The position numbers were made by a program, and so were the translations under genes. A DNA stretch of 64,000 bases from JAFAXD01 sp963833605 (GTDB lineage Bacteria > Pseudomonadota > Alphaproteobacteria > Rhizobiales > Xanthobacteraceae), in NCBI GenBank assembly GCA_963833605.1, contig CAWHYZ010000003.1, positions 1 to 64,000 on the forward strand, read 5' to 3'. The notes under the pieces were generated by a model. It saw only the letters and a list, made by a program, of their open reading frames with translations. It was not told the DNA's origin and ran no database searches. Below, piece by piece: positions 24,291 to 34,140 of this stretch (positions are counted from its first letter, which is position 1; each line of letters opens with the position of its first letter).

Positions 24291-25918
24291 TCATGATGGC
24301 CGCGCATTTTGCAAAATCATGGCGGCGCCCTTCTCGGCGATCATCATGGTTGGCGCGTTGGTGTTGCCGGATGTAATCGTCGGCATCACCGAGGCGTCGA
24401 TCACGCGCAAACCGTCGACGCCGATGACCCGCAGGTTGGCGTCGACCACGGCGTTGGCGTCGTGCGGCGCTCCCATCCTGGCGGTTCCCACCGGATGGAA
24501 GATCGTCGTTGCGTGCGCCCGGAAGGCAGCAAGCAAGGCCTCATCGTCGTCGTCGCGCGCGTGCGGCCCGGGCCGGATCTCGACCGGCCGGTAGGGGGCG
24601 AGGGCCGGGCGGCGCATGATGCGGCGAGTGATGCGGACCGATGCGATCGCGAGCTCGCGATCGTCCGGCGTCGACAGATAGTTGAAGTGCAGCGCGGGCG
24701 CGCTCGCCATGTCGGCTGTCTTGAGCCGGATCGTGCCGCGGCTCGTCGGCCGGCAGGCATAGACCGACATGGTGATGGCGGGGAACGGGTGGAAGTCGCT
24801 TTTCATGCCGGGAGCGACGCGCGAGAACGGCAACACCGTGAAGGCCAGGTTGGCGCGGTCCCGGTCCTGGTCCGAGCGCAGGAAGATGCCGAGTGGCGAC
24901 GGCCCCATGGCCATGGGGCCGCGGCGCAGCAGCGCGTATTGCAACGCAATGCCGAGGCGACCGAGCGGCGCGTTGTAGCGCTGATTGAGGGTGCGGGTTC
25001 CTTCGAGCCGGTAGGTGAGCAACATCTGCAGATGATCCTGCAGGTTGGCACCGACGCCCGGCCGGTCGGCCACGACCGCAATGCCATGCTCGGCAAGGTG
25101 CGCCGCCGGTCCTATCCCGGACAGCATCAGCAACTGCGGTGTCTTGATGGCTCCGGCCGCGACGATCACGTCCCGGCTGGCCACGGCACGTCTGGTCGCC
25201 GACCTCTGCCGATACTCGACCCCGAGGGCGCGCCGGCCGTCGAACAGGATGCGCGTGGTCAGTGCGCTGGTCTCAATCCGGAGGTTCGTCCGGTTGCGCA
25301 CCGGCTTGAGGAATGCGCGCGCCGCGCTCGAGCGCACGCCGTGGCGCTGGATGACATGGTAGGGGCCAACCCCTTCGCCGTCCCCGGTGTTGAAGTCATG
25401 GGTCGGCCTGACGCCGTCTTCCATGGCGGCGCGCCGCACCGCCTCCATGATGGGCCATTTGGCGCGCTGTGGGCTCACGCCCAGCTCGCCGCCCACCGCA
25501 TGAAACGCATCGGCGCCAAGTGCAAAGTCTTCGTGCTGCTTGAAATAGGGAAGCACCGCATCCCAGCCCCACCGGCGAGCCCGAGCTGGCGCCAGTGGTC
25601 GAAATCGGCGGCCTGGCCGCGGATCTGAATCATCCCGTTGATCGAGGACGACCCGCCCAGCACCTTTCCGCGCGGGTGCGCGATCTTGCGGCCATGGAGT
25701 TGCGGCTCGGGATCGCTCTCGAAGCACCAATCGAACGCCGGATGACCGATCATGTACATGTAGCCGATCGGAATCCGGGTCCAGATCGATCGATCGTTGT
25801 CACCGGCCTCGATGAGCAGCACCCGCGTGGCGGGATCGGCACTGAGCCGGTTCGCCAGGATGCAGCCCGCCGAACCGGCGCCCACGATGACGTAGTCGAA
25901 TTGCTCGGCTTGGTGCAC
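24291..25918 (-). pseudogene. GMC-family oxidoreductase (choline dehydrogenase-like), frameshifted
   Basis: ATG 25918 opens MHQAEQFDYVIVGAGSAGCILANRLSADPATRVLLIEAG, the FAD-binding fold, then HPRGKVLGGSSSINGMIQIRGQAADFDHWRQLG. Near 25577-25582 one base is missing: GCCGGTGG should read as GCC-GGN-TGG, after which the other frame gives WGWDAVLPYFKQHED and the rest of the enzyme: GAIKTPQLLMLSGIGPAAHL (GMC signature 2), catalytic HPVGTARMG and the C-terminal NTNAPTMMIAEKGA. Rejoined it is about 540 aa, normal for the family. Either a recent pseudogene or an indel error. GMC enzymes oxidise alcohols to aldehydes. Confidence 0.8.
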
Positions 25919-26111
25919 GGCGATGCAAATAATGAATTGTCGGCCCCAAGCCCACTATGCGGTGCGCCCCACGATCGCACAAGTCGCAATCATCCCGCCT
26001 TCCAATTGGCCGCGAGGCGCGCGAGACTTGCATGCACAAGACCAGGCGTTGGGCCTGTCGCGGGTTGCCAACGCGGTGGAAAGCGAAAGACGGCCAACCG
26101 GGAGGGTGATC

Positions 26112-27293
26112 ATGCGGCTCTGCGGGACGCGCCTTTGCGTCGTTGGTGCATTGCTGATCATGAGCGGCATGGCGTGCGCCGAACCGGTCAAGGTCGGGGT
26201 CATCGGCACGTTTTCGGGCGGATACGCCCGCTGGGGCGAGCAATTCAAACAGGCGATCGCCGTCTATCAAAAACAGCACGGCACATCCGTCAACAACAAC
26301 GCGATCGACGTCGTCTATCGCGACGACACCGGTCCCGCTCCGGCGCGCGCGAAGGAACTTGTCGCCGATCTGATCGAGCGTGAAAAAGTGCAGTTCATTG
26401 CCGGGTTTCCGTGGTCTCCGAACGCATCGGCGATCGCGCAGGCGATCACCGACGCCAAGATGCCGACGATCCTGTTCAACGCACCGGCCAGTGCAATTAC
26501 GCGCCAGTCACCCTACTTCGTGCGGGTCAGTTTCACGCTTCCACAGTTGGCCGTGCCGCTCGGCGAATGGGCCGTCAAGCACGACATCAAGCGCGCCGTG
26601 ACGGTGGTTGCGGATTTTCCTGCGGGCATCGATGCCGAGATTTATTTCGCCAAGGCTTTCCAGGCCGGCGGCGGGGAGATTCTGGAGTCGATGCGGACGC
26701 CGCTCGCCACCACCGATTTCAAGCCGCAATTCGAACGCGTCGCCCAGAAGAAACCCGATGCCCTGTTCATGTCGGCGCCCACGGGCCCCGGTTCCATCGC
26801 CATGGTGCGGGCGTGGGTCGACCTGCTCAAGCCGATCGGGATCAAGCTTTTGGCCACCAACGAGATCACCGAACTCTACCTGCCGGATTACGGCCCGGGA
26901 GCCGTCGGGGTGATCTCGGCGGCGCACTATACCGAGACCAACGACAGCGCGGCCAACAAGGCGCTGCGCGCTGACCTGTCGGCGATGTTCGGCCCGAAAG
27001 CTGCACCCGATATCGCGACGGTCGCGGCATTCGACGGCATGGATGTCATTTACAAGGTGGTGGAGAAACTCGGCCCGCAATTCAACCCTGATGACGCCAT
27101 GAAGCTGATGGCGGGCCTGTCGTTTCCAAGCCCGCGCGGCGGTACCATCACGATCGATCCGCAGGAGCGCGATATCGTGCAAGACGTTGATATCCGCCGC
27201 GTGGAAGACGCCGCCGGCAAGCCGGTCAATGTGCCGTTCGATCGGATCAGGACGGTCAAGGACGCCTGGAAGGTCGACCACCCGGCAAACTGA
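26112..27293 (+). CDS. Branched-chain-type ABC transporter substrate-binding protein 1, 393 aa
   Basis: Periplasmic binding protein, type I fold. Signal peptide MRLCGTRLCVVGALLIMSGMACA with cleavage before EPVKVGVIGTFSGGYARWGEQF. Later FIAGFPWSPNASAIAQA, SAITRQSPYFVRVSFTLPQ and PDALFMSAPTGPGS follow the pattern of its three paralogues downstream, but it is the most divergent. GGGAGGG stands 5 nt before ATG 26112, which decides the start over an upstream in-frame ATG. It heads a run of three binding proteins feeding the LivHMGF core at 30465-33821. Confidence 0.88.
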   Translation: MRLCGTRLCVVGALLIMSGMACAEPVKVGVIGTFSGGYARWGEQFKQAIAVYQKQHGTSVNNNAIDVVYRDDTGPAPARAKELVADLIEREKVQFIAGFPWSPNASAIAQAITDAKMPTILFNAPASAITRQSPYFVRVSFTLPQLAVPLGEWAVKHDIKRAVTVVADFPAGIDAEIYFAKAFQAGGGEILESMRTPLATTDFKPQFERVAQKKPDALFMSAPTGPGSIAMVRAWVDLLKPIGIKLLATNEITELYLPDYGPGAVGVISAAHYTETNDSAANKALRADLSAMFGPKAAPDIATVAAFDGMDVIYKVVEKLGPQFNPDDAMKLMAGLSFPSPRGGTITIDPQERDIVQDVDIRRVEDAAGKPVNVPFDRIRTVKDAWKVDHPAN

Positions 27294-27467
27294 CCGGAGT
27301 GACGAGCCCAACATGTTGCCCACCACTGTACCTGTGACGCGTCGGCGCGGTATAACCCTATGCTCTTACAGCGGGGCGGCAATGAGCGCCTAGCATAGCG
27401 CTCGCGCCACGGTCGTCGGACCGCCAGCGCGCGATCCGCGAGCGCCGAAAACAGGAGAGGGAATGCG

Positions 27468-28676
27468 ATGAACAAATGGTTGGCTCGATTGTCAGGCGCC
27501 GCGGGCGCGTTGCTGCTGGCGACGACCATTGCTGGTGCAGCGGACGTTGTCAAAGTCGGACTGATCGCGGATTTCACCGGCGCCTTCGCCAATTGGGGGT
27601 CGCAGTTCCAGCAGGCCGTGCAGGCCTATCAGGCCGTCAATGGGACCACCGTGAAGGGGCCCGACGGCAAGGATATCGAAATCCAGTTCGTCTATCGCGA
27701 CAACGCCAGCCAAGGTCCGGACAAGACCAAGCAGTTGGCCGAAGACCTGGTACTGCGCGAGCGCGTCAAGTTCCTGGCTGGCTTCGACCTCTCGCCGCAC
27801 GCCATGGCGGTGGCCGACATCGCGACCCAGGCCAAGGTTCCGGTCATCATCATGAACGCGGCCACCGCCTCGATCACGCGCGGGTCGCCCTATTACGTAC
27901 GGGTGAGCATGACGATCCCGCAATATGTGTCGCCGCTGCCGAAATGGGCCTTCGACCACGGCATCAAGAAGGTCTACATCCTGGTCAGCGACTACGCGCC
28001 CGGTTACGACGCGGAAACCTGGTTTGCTAAACTGTTCAAGGCGGCTGGCGGCGAGGTCATCGGCAGCGTCCGCATGCCGCAGCAGGAGACGAACTACGCG
28101 GCCTACATGGAAAAGGTGCTGCAGGCGAAGCCGGATGCCCTGTTCATGTTCGTGCCCGCAGGCTCGCCTTCGATCGCGTTCGTGAAGTCCTATATGGAAC
28201 GCGGCCTCAAGGCCGCCGGCATCAAGCTGCTCGGCACCGGCGAAACCCAGGAACTGTTTCTCCCGAATTTCAACGATGACGTGATCGGCTCGGTATCGGC
28301 GTTCCACTACACCGAGACCAACACCAACCCGGAGAACATTGCGCTCAAGAAGCAGCTGGTGAAGATGTTCGGCGAGAAGGCCACGCCCGACATCGCGTCG
28401 GTCGGCGCCTGGGACGGTACCGCCTTCATCTATCAGGCGGTGGCAGCGCTCGGGGCCAATGCCGAGGGCATCAAGTACGTCGACTTCTTGAAAGGCAAGA
28501 AGCTGAACAGCCCGCGCGGGCCTATCTATATCGACCCGGTCGAACGCGACATCGTGCAGAACATCTACATTCGCGAAGTCCAGAAGCGGGACGGCAAGCT
28601 TGTGAACGTCGACATCGGCCAAGTGGATATGGTCAAGGATCCCTGGAAGATCGAGAACCCGCCGAAGAGCAACTAA
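27468..28676 (+). CDS. Branched-chain-type ABC transporter substrate-binding protein 2, 402 aa
   Basis: Periplasmic binding protein. Signal peptide MNKWLARLSGAAGALLLATTIAGA; mature start ADVVKVGLIADFTGAFANWG. Highly similar along its length to the proteins at 28973 and 37132: KGPDGKDIEIQFVYRD, KFLAGFDLSPHAMAVADIATQAKVPVI, NAATASITRGSPYYVRVSMTIPQ, ETNYAAYMEKVLQAKPDALFMF. GGAGAGGG precedes ATG 27468. The mature binding site residues cannot be assigned to a ligand; amino acids or small aromatic/aliphatic acids are the usual range. Followed by a palindromic repeat before the next paralogue. Confidence 0.92.
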   Translation: MNKWLARLSGAAGALLLATTIAGAADVVKVGLIADFTGAFANWGSQFQQAVQAYQAVNGTTVKGPDGKDIEIQFVYRDNASQGPDKTKQLAEDLVLRERVKFLAGFDLSPHAMAVADIATQAKVPVIIMNAATASITRGSPYYVRVSMTIPQYVSPLPKWAFDHGIKKVYILVSDYAPGYDAETWFAKLFKAAGGEVIGSVRMPQQETNYAAYMEKVLQAKPDALFMFVPAGSPSIAFVKSYMERGLKAAGIKLLGTGETQELFLPNFNDDVIGSVSAFHYTETNTNPENIALKKQLVKMFGEKATPDIASVGAWDGTAFIYQAVAALGANAEGIKYVDFLKGKKLNSPRGPIYIDPVERDIVQNIYIREVQKRDGKLVNVDIGQVDMVKDPWKIENPPKSN

Positions 28677-28725
28677 GGCGACAACCGCTCCGATGAACCT
28701 CGCCAGGAGGAACATCGTTGCAACG

Positions 28726-28880
28726 CGTTTACCTCTCCCCGCTTGCGGGGAGAGGTCGGATCGCGAAGCGATCCGGGTGAGGGGGCATTGCCGCGAGTCT
28801 GAGCGCTTGGCGAGTCCCCCTCACCCGACTTCCTTCGCTTCGCTCGGAAGTCGACCTCTCCCCGCGGGCGGGGAGAGGTA
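28726..28880. repeat. CTCTCCCCGC palindromic repeat array
   Basis: CCTCTCCCCGCTTGCGGGGAGAGG (stem 10 bp) then GGATCGCGAAGCGATCC, a GTGAGGGGG/CCCCCTCAC pair spanning the centre, GACTTCC...GGAAGTC and a second CCTCTCCCCGC...GCGGGGAGAGG. The whole element folds into nested hairpins. A second copy of the same layout lies at 30228-30376 after the next paralogue. Confidence 0.8.
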
Positions 28881-28972
28881 GGTGCCGTGCCATATGACAA
28901 GGCCTTTGCTTGGGGCCACCGAACAACAAACCGGCCCACAGAGGTCGCACCATCGGAAGGAGAGGAACAGCA

Positions 28973-30175
28973 ATGAAGAAATGGTTGGCAGGTTTAGGCG
29001 CCGCCGGCGCACTCATTCTCGCAACGGCAACCGCGCACGCGGACGTGGTGAAGGTCGGCCTGATCGCCGATTTCACCGGGGCGTTCGCCACCTGGGGCAC
29101 GCAGTTCCAACAGGCGGTCGAAGCCTATCAGGCGCTCCACGGCAAGACCGTGAAGGGACCGGATGGCAAGGAACATGAAATCCAATTCGTGTATCGGGAT
29201 ACGGCCAGCAGCGGGCCTGACAAAGCGAAGCAGCTCGCCGAAGAACTGGTGCTGCGCGAGAAGGTGAAGTTCCTGGCCGGCTTCGATCTCTCGCCACACG
29301 CCATGGCGGTGGCGGATATCGCCACCCAGGCCAAGATTCCGGTGGTCATCATGAACGCGGCGACCGCCTCCATCACCCGCGGTTCGCCCTACTACGTGCG
29401 GGTCAGCATGACCATCCCGCAGCACGTGGTGTCGCTCGCCAAGTGGGCCTACGACAATGGCATCCGCAAGGTCTACACGATCGTGAGCGACTACGCGCCC
29501 GGCTACGACGCCGAAAACTACTTCACCAAGACCTTCAAGGCGCTCGGCGGGGAAATTGTCGGCAGCACGCGCTCGCCGCAGCAGGAGACGAACTACGCCG
29601 CCTACATGGAGAAGGTGCTGCAGGCGAAACCGGATGCGCTCTACATGTTCCAGCCAGCCGGCTCGCCCTCGATTGCGTTCGTCAAGGCCTATGTGGAGCG
29701 TGGCTTGAAACAGGCGGGAATCAAGCTGCTCGGTACCGGTGAAACCCAGCAGTTGTTCCTGCCCAACTTTACCGACGACGTGATCGGCGTGGTGACGGCG
29801 TTCCACTATACGGAAACCAACACCAATCCGGAGAACATCGTTCTCAAGAACCAGCTGGTGAAGATGTTCGGCGACAAGGCCGTTCCGGATATCGCGTCGG
29901 TCGCGGCCTGGGACGGGACCAAACTGATCTATCAGGCGGTTGCCGAGCTCGGCCCCAATGCCGACGGCGCCAAGTACGTCGACTTCATGAAAGGCAAGAA
30001 GCTCGACAGCCCGCGCGGGCCGATCCTGATCGACCCGGCCGAGCGGGACGTGATCCAGAACATCTACATCCGCCGTGTCGAGAAGCGCGACGGCAAGCTG
30101 GTCAATATCGATATCGGCCAGGTCGACATGGTCAAGGATCAGTGGAAGATCGACAACCCGCCGAAGAGCAATTAG
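28973..30175 (+). CDS. Branched-chain-type ABC transporter substrate-binding protein 3, 400 aa
   Basis: Nearest paralogue of the protein at 27468, and probably the cognate partner of the permease operon that starts 289 nt downstream. Signal peptide MKKWLAGLGAAGALILATATAHA, mature DVVKVGLIADFTGAFATWGTQFQQ. The conserved blocks KGPDGKEHEIQFVYRD, LAGFDLSPHAMAVADIATQAKIPVV and GETQQLFLPNFTDDVIGVV are shared with the others. AGGAGAGGAACAGCA precedes ATG 28973; the frame is open upstream without an RBS. The tandem paralogy suggests duplication followed by ligand divergence. Confidence 0.92.
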   Translation: MKKWLAGLGAAGALILATATAHADVVKVGLIADFTGAFATWGTQFQQAVEAYQALHGKTVKGPDGKEHEIQFVYRDTASSGPDKAKQLAEELVLREKVKFLAGFDLSPHAMAVADIATQAKIPVVIMNAATASITRGSPYYVRVSMTIPQHVVSLAKWAYDNGIRKVYTIVSDYAPGYDAENYFTKTFKALGGEIVGSTRSPQQETNYAAYMEKVLQAKPDALYMFQPAGSPSIAFVKAYVERGLKQAGIKLLGTGETQQLFLPNFTDDVIGVVTAFHYTETNTNPENIVLKNQLVKMFGDKAVPDIASVAAWDGTKLIYQAVAELGPNADGAKYVDFMKGKKLDSPRGPILIDPAERDVIQNIYIRRVEKRDGKLVNIDIGQVDMVKDQWKIDNPPKSN

Positions 30176-30227
30176 TACTTCGACCGCACGGATGAGGCTC
30201 GCGAAAAACGCGGCGTTGCCGACGGGT

Positions 30228-30376
30228 CACCTCTCCCCGCTTGCGGGGAGAGGTCGGATCGCGAAGCGATCCGGGTGAGGGGGCTTTGCCGCGAGTCTGA
30301 GCGCACGGTGAGCCCCCCTCACCCGATTTCTCGCTTCGCTCGAAATCGACCTCTCCCCGCAAGCGGGGAGAGGTAA
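30228..30376. repeat. Second CTCTCCCCGC palindromic repeat array
   Basis: Same order of elements as 28726-28880: CCTCTCCCCGC/GCGGGGAGAGG, GATCGCGAAGCGATC, GTGAGGGGG/CCCCCTCAC, then ATTTCTCGCTTCGCTCGAAAT and a closing CCTCTCCCCGC/GCGGGGAGAGG. It lies between binding protein 3 and livH and may stabilise or process the binding-protein mRNA, which must be more abundant than that of the permease. Confidence 0.8.
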
Positions 30377-30464
30377 GGGCGCCGTGCCAATGTCGCTGGC
30401 CGTCGCCTTATCCTGGAGTAATCGAATCTCGGCCAACCTCAAACGCTCCGCGTAGATCAACCCC

Positions 30465-31334
30465 ATGCTTTCATTCGCGGCGACCATCCTGCTCGACGGC
30501 GTGTCCTACGGCATGGTGCTGTTCCTGATCTCGGTCGGCCTCACCATCACCATGGGGTTGATGCGGGTCGTCAACCTGGCGCACGGCTCGTTTGCCATGA
30601 TGGGCGGCTATGCGGCCGGCTACCTCACCCAGAAAGGGGTGGACTTCTATCTCGCGATCGTGGCGGCCGCGGTGGTGGCGGGAGCTCTGGGCGGCGTTGC
30701 CGAGCTGACCGTCTACCGTCCGCTCTATCGCAAGGGCGAGCTGGCCCAGGTCCTGCTCACCATCGGCATCGTGTTCGTGGCGACCGCCGTGGCGAACGAG
30801 ATGTTCGGCGCGTTTCCCTATCCGATGATCTTTCCGCAATATCTGTCGGAGCCGATCAACATCGGCTTTCGAACCTACCCGGCGTATCGGCTGTTCATCA
30901 TCGTGGTCGGGGCGGTGATCGCCGCCATCATGTGGTACCTGATCGAAAATTCGCTCTACGGCGCCAAGCTGCGCGCGGCGGTCGACAACTCCAAGATCGC
31001 GCGCTGCGTCGGAATGAACGTGAATCTCCTGTTCACCGGCACCTTCATCATCGGCTGCGCGCTCGCCGGTATCGGCGGCGCGGTCGGGGCCGGCATCCTG
31101 TCGCTCGAGCCCTCGTACGCGCTCAAATACGTGGTGTTGTTTCTGGTGGTGGTGATCGTCGGCGGTGAAGGCAGCTTCAAAGGCTCGTTCGTCGCCGCCA
31201 TGGCGCTGGGCATCATCGATACGCTGGGGAAATATTTCGTCACCCAGGCGGCTCCCTACCTGCTCTATGCGGCGGTGTTCGTGCTGCTGCTGTGGCGGCC
31301 GCAAGGCCTGCTGCCGGCGAAGTCGGCCAGCTGA
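30465..31334 (+). CDS. livH: ABC transporter permease, LivH type, 289 aa
   Basis: Inner-membrane permease of a branched-chain amino acid-type (HAAT) transporter. About eight hydrophobic helices; hallmark GLTITMGLMRVVNLAHGSFAMMGGYAAGY near residues 24-52 and the cytoplasmic EAA-like loop LYGAKLRAAVDNSKIARCVGMNVN; C-terminus LLWRPQGLLPAKSAS. The stop overlaps the livM start by one base (TGATG). The ribosome-binding site is weak. Symbol used for family, not for proven leucine transport. Confidence 0.93.
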   Translation: MLSFAATILLDGVSYGMVLFLISVGLTITMGLMRVVNLAHGSFAMMGGYAAGYLTQKGVDFYLAIVAAAVVAGALGGVAELTVYRPLYRKGELAQVLLTIGIVFVATAVANEMFGAFPYPMIFPQYLSEPINIGFRTYPAYRLFIIVVGAVIAAIMWYLIENSLYGAKLRAAVDNSKIARCVGMNVNLLFTGTFIIGCALAGIGGAVGAGILSLEPSYALKYVVLFLVVVIVGGEGSFKGSFVAAMALGIIDTLGKYFVTQAAPYLLYAAVFVLLLWRPQGLLPAKSAS

Positions 31335-32368
31335 TGACGATGCTCAGCCAGGACAAGCCGGCCGCGCCGGCGCCGTCGACCGGGCTCGGCGCGATGACCG
31401 GCACCCGTTGGCTCGCGCTCGTCGGACACGTGCTGCCGTGGGCGATCATCATCATCTTCTACTACACGGCCGGCGGTTATCTCAGCCTCGGCACCCAGGT
31501 CCTGATCTGGATCCTGTTCGCGCTCTCGCTCGACCTCGCGCTCGGCTATGCCGGCATCGTGACGCTCGGCCACGCGGCCTTCTTCGGCATCGGCGCGTAT
31601 GCGGCGGGTCTCTTCGCCATCTACGTCTCGTCCGACCCGATCCTCGGGCACATCGCGGCGATCGTGATTGCGGCCGCCTTCGGTCTGGTGTCGGGCGCGC
31701 TGATCCTGCACACGACCGGCGTCACGTTTCTGATGCTCACGCTCGCCATCGTGTCGATCCTGTTCGAGTACGCCAACCAGGCGCGCAGCCTCACCGGCGG
31801 CGATGACGGTCTGCAGGGCGTGAAGATCAATCCGATCTTCGGGGTATTCGAATTCAACATCTTCGGCGAGACCGCCTACGTCTATGCGGCGGTCGTGCTG
31901 TTCATCTGGTTCCTGATATCATGGCGAATCGTGCACTCGCCGTTCGGCCGCTCGCTCGATGGCATCCGGCAGAACGCGCGCCGGATGCGGGCCATCGGCA
32001 CGCCGGTATGGTGGCGGCTGCTTGCCATCTACACGTTGTCGGGCGCGATGGCCGGCTCGGCCGGCGCGCTGTCGGCGCATGCGACGCGCTTCGTGGGGCT
32101 CTCGGTGCTCAGCCTGCTCACCTCCGGCATCGTCACGGTGATGCTGATCCTGGGCGGCACGCGGCGCCTCTACGGCGCCTTTGTGGGGGCCGCGGTCTAC
32201 TACCTGGTGCAGGACGGCACGGCCAAGATCAGCCCGTATTTCTGGGAGTTCGTGGTTGGACTGATGTTGATCGCCACGGTTCTGTTCCTCGAGGGCGGCC
32301 TGTTGGATCTCGGAGGGGTCGGCCGCCGTCTGCTCGACCGCCTGCGGCGGCGTCCGGATGCGCCATGA
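31334..32368 (+). CDS. livM: ABC transporter permease, LivM type, 344 aa
   Basis: Second permease. After about 30 soluble residues (TMLSQDKPAAPAPST...) come the LivM motifs: SLDLALGYAGIVTLGHAAFFGIGAYAAG, TGVTFLMLTLAIVSILFEYANQARSLTGGDDGLQGV, and the loop SPFGRSLDGIRQNARRMRAIGTPVWW. Ends LLDRLRRRPDAP. Start at ATG 31334 is favoured by the stop/start overlap with livH. Its stop overlaps livG by 4 nt (ATGA), so livHMGF is a tightly coupled operon. Confidence 0.93.
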   Translation: MTMLSQDKPAAPAPSTGLGAMTGTRWLALVGHVLPWAIIIIFYYTAGGYLSLGTQVLIWILFALSLDLALGYAGIVTLGHAAFFGIGAYAAGLFAIYVSSDPILGHIAAIVIAAAFGLVSGALILHTTGVTFLMLTLAIVSILFEYANQARSLTGGDDGLQGVKINPIFGVFEFNIFGETAYVYAAVVLFIWFLISWRIVHSPFGRSLDGIRQNARRMRAIGTPVWWRLLAIYTLSGAMAGSAGALSAHATRFVGLSVLSLLTSGIVTVMLILGGTRRLYGAFVGAAVYYLVQDGTAKISPYFWEFVVGLMLIATVLFLEGGLLDLGGVGRRLLDRLRRRPDAP

Positions 32369-33120
32369 CGCAAGCTCCGGCACTCTCGGTTCGCGGCTTG
32401 TTCAAGAATTTCGGCGCGCTCGTCGTCGCCCAGTCGATCGATGTCGACCTCTTGGCGGGCGCGCGGGTTGGCCTGATCGGCCCCAACGGCGCCGGCAAGA
32501 CCACGTTCGTCAACCTGCTGACAGGATTTCTGCGTCCCGACGCCGGCTCGATCGCGCTCGGCGGCGTTTCGATCGAGACGATGGCGCCCGAAAAGCGCGT
32601 CCACCACGGCCTCGCCCGCACCCACCAGATCAATACATTGCTGGTGGAACTCACGGTGCGCGACAACGTCGCGATTGCGATCGCCGAGCGCGAGAAATTC
32701 GCCTGGCGGATGGTGCGCTACAAACCGCAGTGGCGGGCGTGTCTCGAAGAGGCGCAGACGCGGCTCGACGAAATCGGCATCGGCCACATCGGCGATCGCA
32801 TCGTGCGCGAATTGCCCTATGGCCAGCAGCGGCTCCTGGAGATCGCCATTGCGCTCGCGCTCAAGCCGCGGGTTTTGCTGCTCGATGAGCCGGCGGCCGG
32901 AGTCCCGTCGACCGAGGCGCACCACATCCACGACGTGCTCAGCAAGCTGCCGCCGCAGATCGCGATCCTGATCATCGAGCACGACATGGACGTGATCTTT
33001 CGCTTTGCGCACGAGATCATCGTCATGGTCCAGGGGCGGGTGCTGCGACGCGGGCCGCCGGCCGAGATTGCGGCCGATCCGGAGGTGCGTGCGGTCTATC
33101 TGGGGCGGACTGTCGTATGA
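32365..33120 (+). CDS. livG: ABC transporter ATP-binding protein, LivG type, 251 aa
   Basis: Cytoplasmic ATPase. Walker A GPNGAGKT at residues 39-46, Q-loop LARTHQI, signature LPYGQQRLLEIAIAL, Walker B VLLLDEPAAGV and switch histidine IIEHDMDVIF. The signature LPYGQQR (instead of LSGGQ) is normal in LivG proteins. ATG 32365 and the ATGA overlap with livM define the start. Length is typical. Confidence 0.94.
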   Translation: MTQAPALSVRGLFKNFGALVVAQSIDVDLLAGARVGLIGPNGAGKTTFVNLLTGFLRPDAGSIALGGVSIETMAPEKRVHHGLARTHQINTLLVELTVRDNVAIAIAEREKFAWRMVRYKPQWRACLEEAQTRLDEIGIGHIGDRIVRELPYGQQRLLEIAIALALKPRVLLLDEPAAGVPSTEAHHIHDVLSKLPPQIAILIIEHDMDVIFRFAHEIIVMVQGRVLRRGPPAEIAADPEVRAVYLGRTVV

Positions 33121-33821
33121 GCGTGGGATTGAAGGTCGACGACCTGGTGGCTGGCTATGGCGACACGGTCGTGCTCGATGGCGTCTCGTTCGACCTCAAG
33201 CCCGGTGGAACGCTGGCATTGCTTGGACGCAACGGCGTCGGCAAGTCCACGCTGCTGACGACCCTGATGGGTGTCACCACGCGCCATCATGGCACCATCA
33301 GGCTGGGCGACGAGCCGATCGAGACGATGCCGACCCATCGGCGCGCGCGCCTGGGGCTCGGATATGTGCCGCAGGAACGCGAGATTTTTCCCTCGCTGAC
33401 GGTCGAGGAGAACCTGGCGGTCTCCACCCTGCCGGGCGGCTGGAGCATCGAGGCCGTTTTTGATCTGTTCCCGCGGTTGAAGGAGCGCCATCGCAACACC
33501 GGCAATCGTCTCTCCGGCGGCGAGCAGCAGATGCTCGCCATCGCACGCGCGCTGGCCGGTGCGCCCAAGGTGCTGCTGCTCGACGAGCCGCTCGAAGGCC
33601 TGGCGCCGATCGTGATCGAGGCGCTGTTCGAAGCCCTGCTGAAGATTCGCGACGAGTCCGGCCTGAGCATGATCCTGGTCGAGCAGAAGGCGGAGCTCGC
33701 GTTGTCGTTTGCCAAGGATGTGGCCGTGCTCGACCGCGGCAAGGTGGTGTATCGTGGCGCGAGCGCAGCGCTGTTGGCCGATCACGATACGCAGGCGCGC
33801 TTGCTCGGGGTCAGCCAATAG
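33117..33821 (+). CDS. livF: ABC transporter ATP-binding protein, LivF type, 234 aa
   Basis: Partner ATPase of LivG. Walker A GRNGVGKS at 37-44, Q-loop YVPQER, signature LSGGEQQMLAIARAL, Walker B VLLLDEPLEGLAP, H-loop replaced by Q (LVEQKAELAL), as commonly seen in LivF. Start ATG 33117 overlaps the livG stop by 4 nt. Last gene of the operon; repeats follow. Confidence 0.94.
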   Translation: MSVGLKVDDLVAGYGDTVVLDGVSFDLKPGGTLALLGRNGVGKSTLLTTLMGVTTRHHGTIRLGDEPIETMPTHRRARLGLGYVPQEREIFPSLTVEENLAVSTLPGGWSIEAVFDLFPRLKERHRNTGNRLSGGEQQMLAIARALAGAPKVLLLDEPLEGLAPIVIEALFEALLKIRDESGLSMILVEQKAELALSFAKDVAVLDRGKVVYRGASAALLADHDTQARLLGVSQ

Positions 33822-34140
33822 GTTTGATAGCTTCCGGGGTTTGGCTGGAGCAGAGTCATGGACAAGATCAAGCCGCTGTTTACCTGATTGTTCGGCCTAA
33901 TTGGTTGACGGGACTGATGCGGGTTCCGTTCAATTGGAAGCAAAGCCTCTCAGCTCGTCATGGCCGGGCCTGTCCCGGCCATCTCGCTTAGCAAGGCAAG
34001 GCAGTGCCCTGACGATGGGGATCGCCGGGACCAAGCCCCGGCGATGTCGAGGAGAGGCAATGACATTGGAACGGGATGAACGCGGTCTGCGGCGTGTCGT
34101 TTCGATCAGCCGCATCGGGATCGCGAGGTCCGGGGGGTAG
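33822..34140. repeat. Intergenic palindromes (ATGGCCGGG type)
   Basis: About 320 nt after livF. Two perfect 9-bp hairpins: ATGGCCGGG/CCCGGCCAT (33960-33968 with 33974-33982) and ATCGCCGGG/CCCGGCGAT (34021-34029 with 34037-34045). This is the well-known GTCATGGCCGGG...CCCGGCCAT repeat of Bradyrhizobium-like genomes. A 79-codon open frame runs through the repeat and is not a gene. The promoter of the diguanylate cyclases probably lies at 34050-34140, but none was singled out. Confidence 0.7.

Noticed and set aside
33901..34140. 79-codon frame before the first diguanylate cyclase
   Set aside because: Runs through palindromic intergenic repeats and has no RBS.
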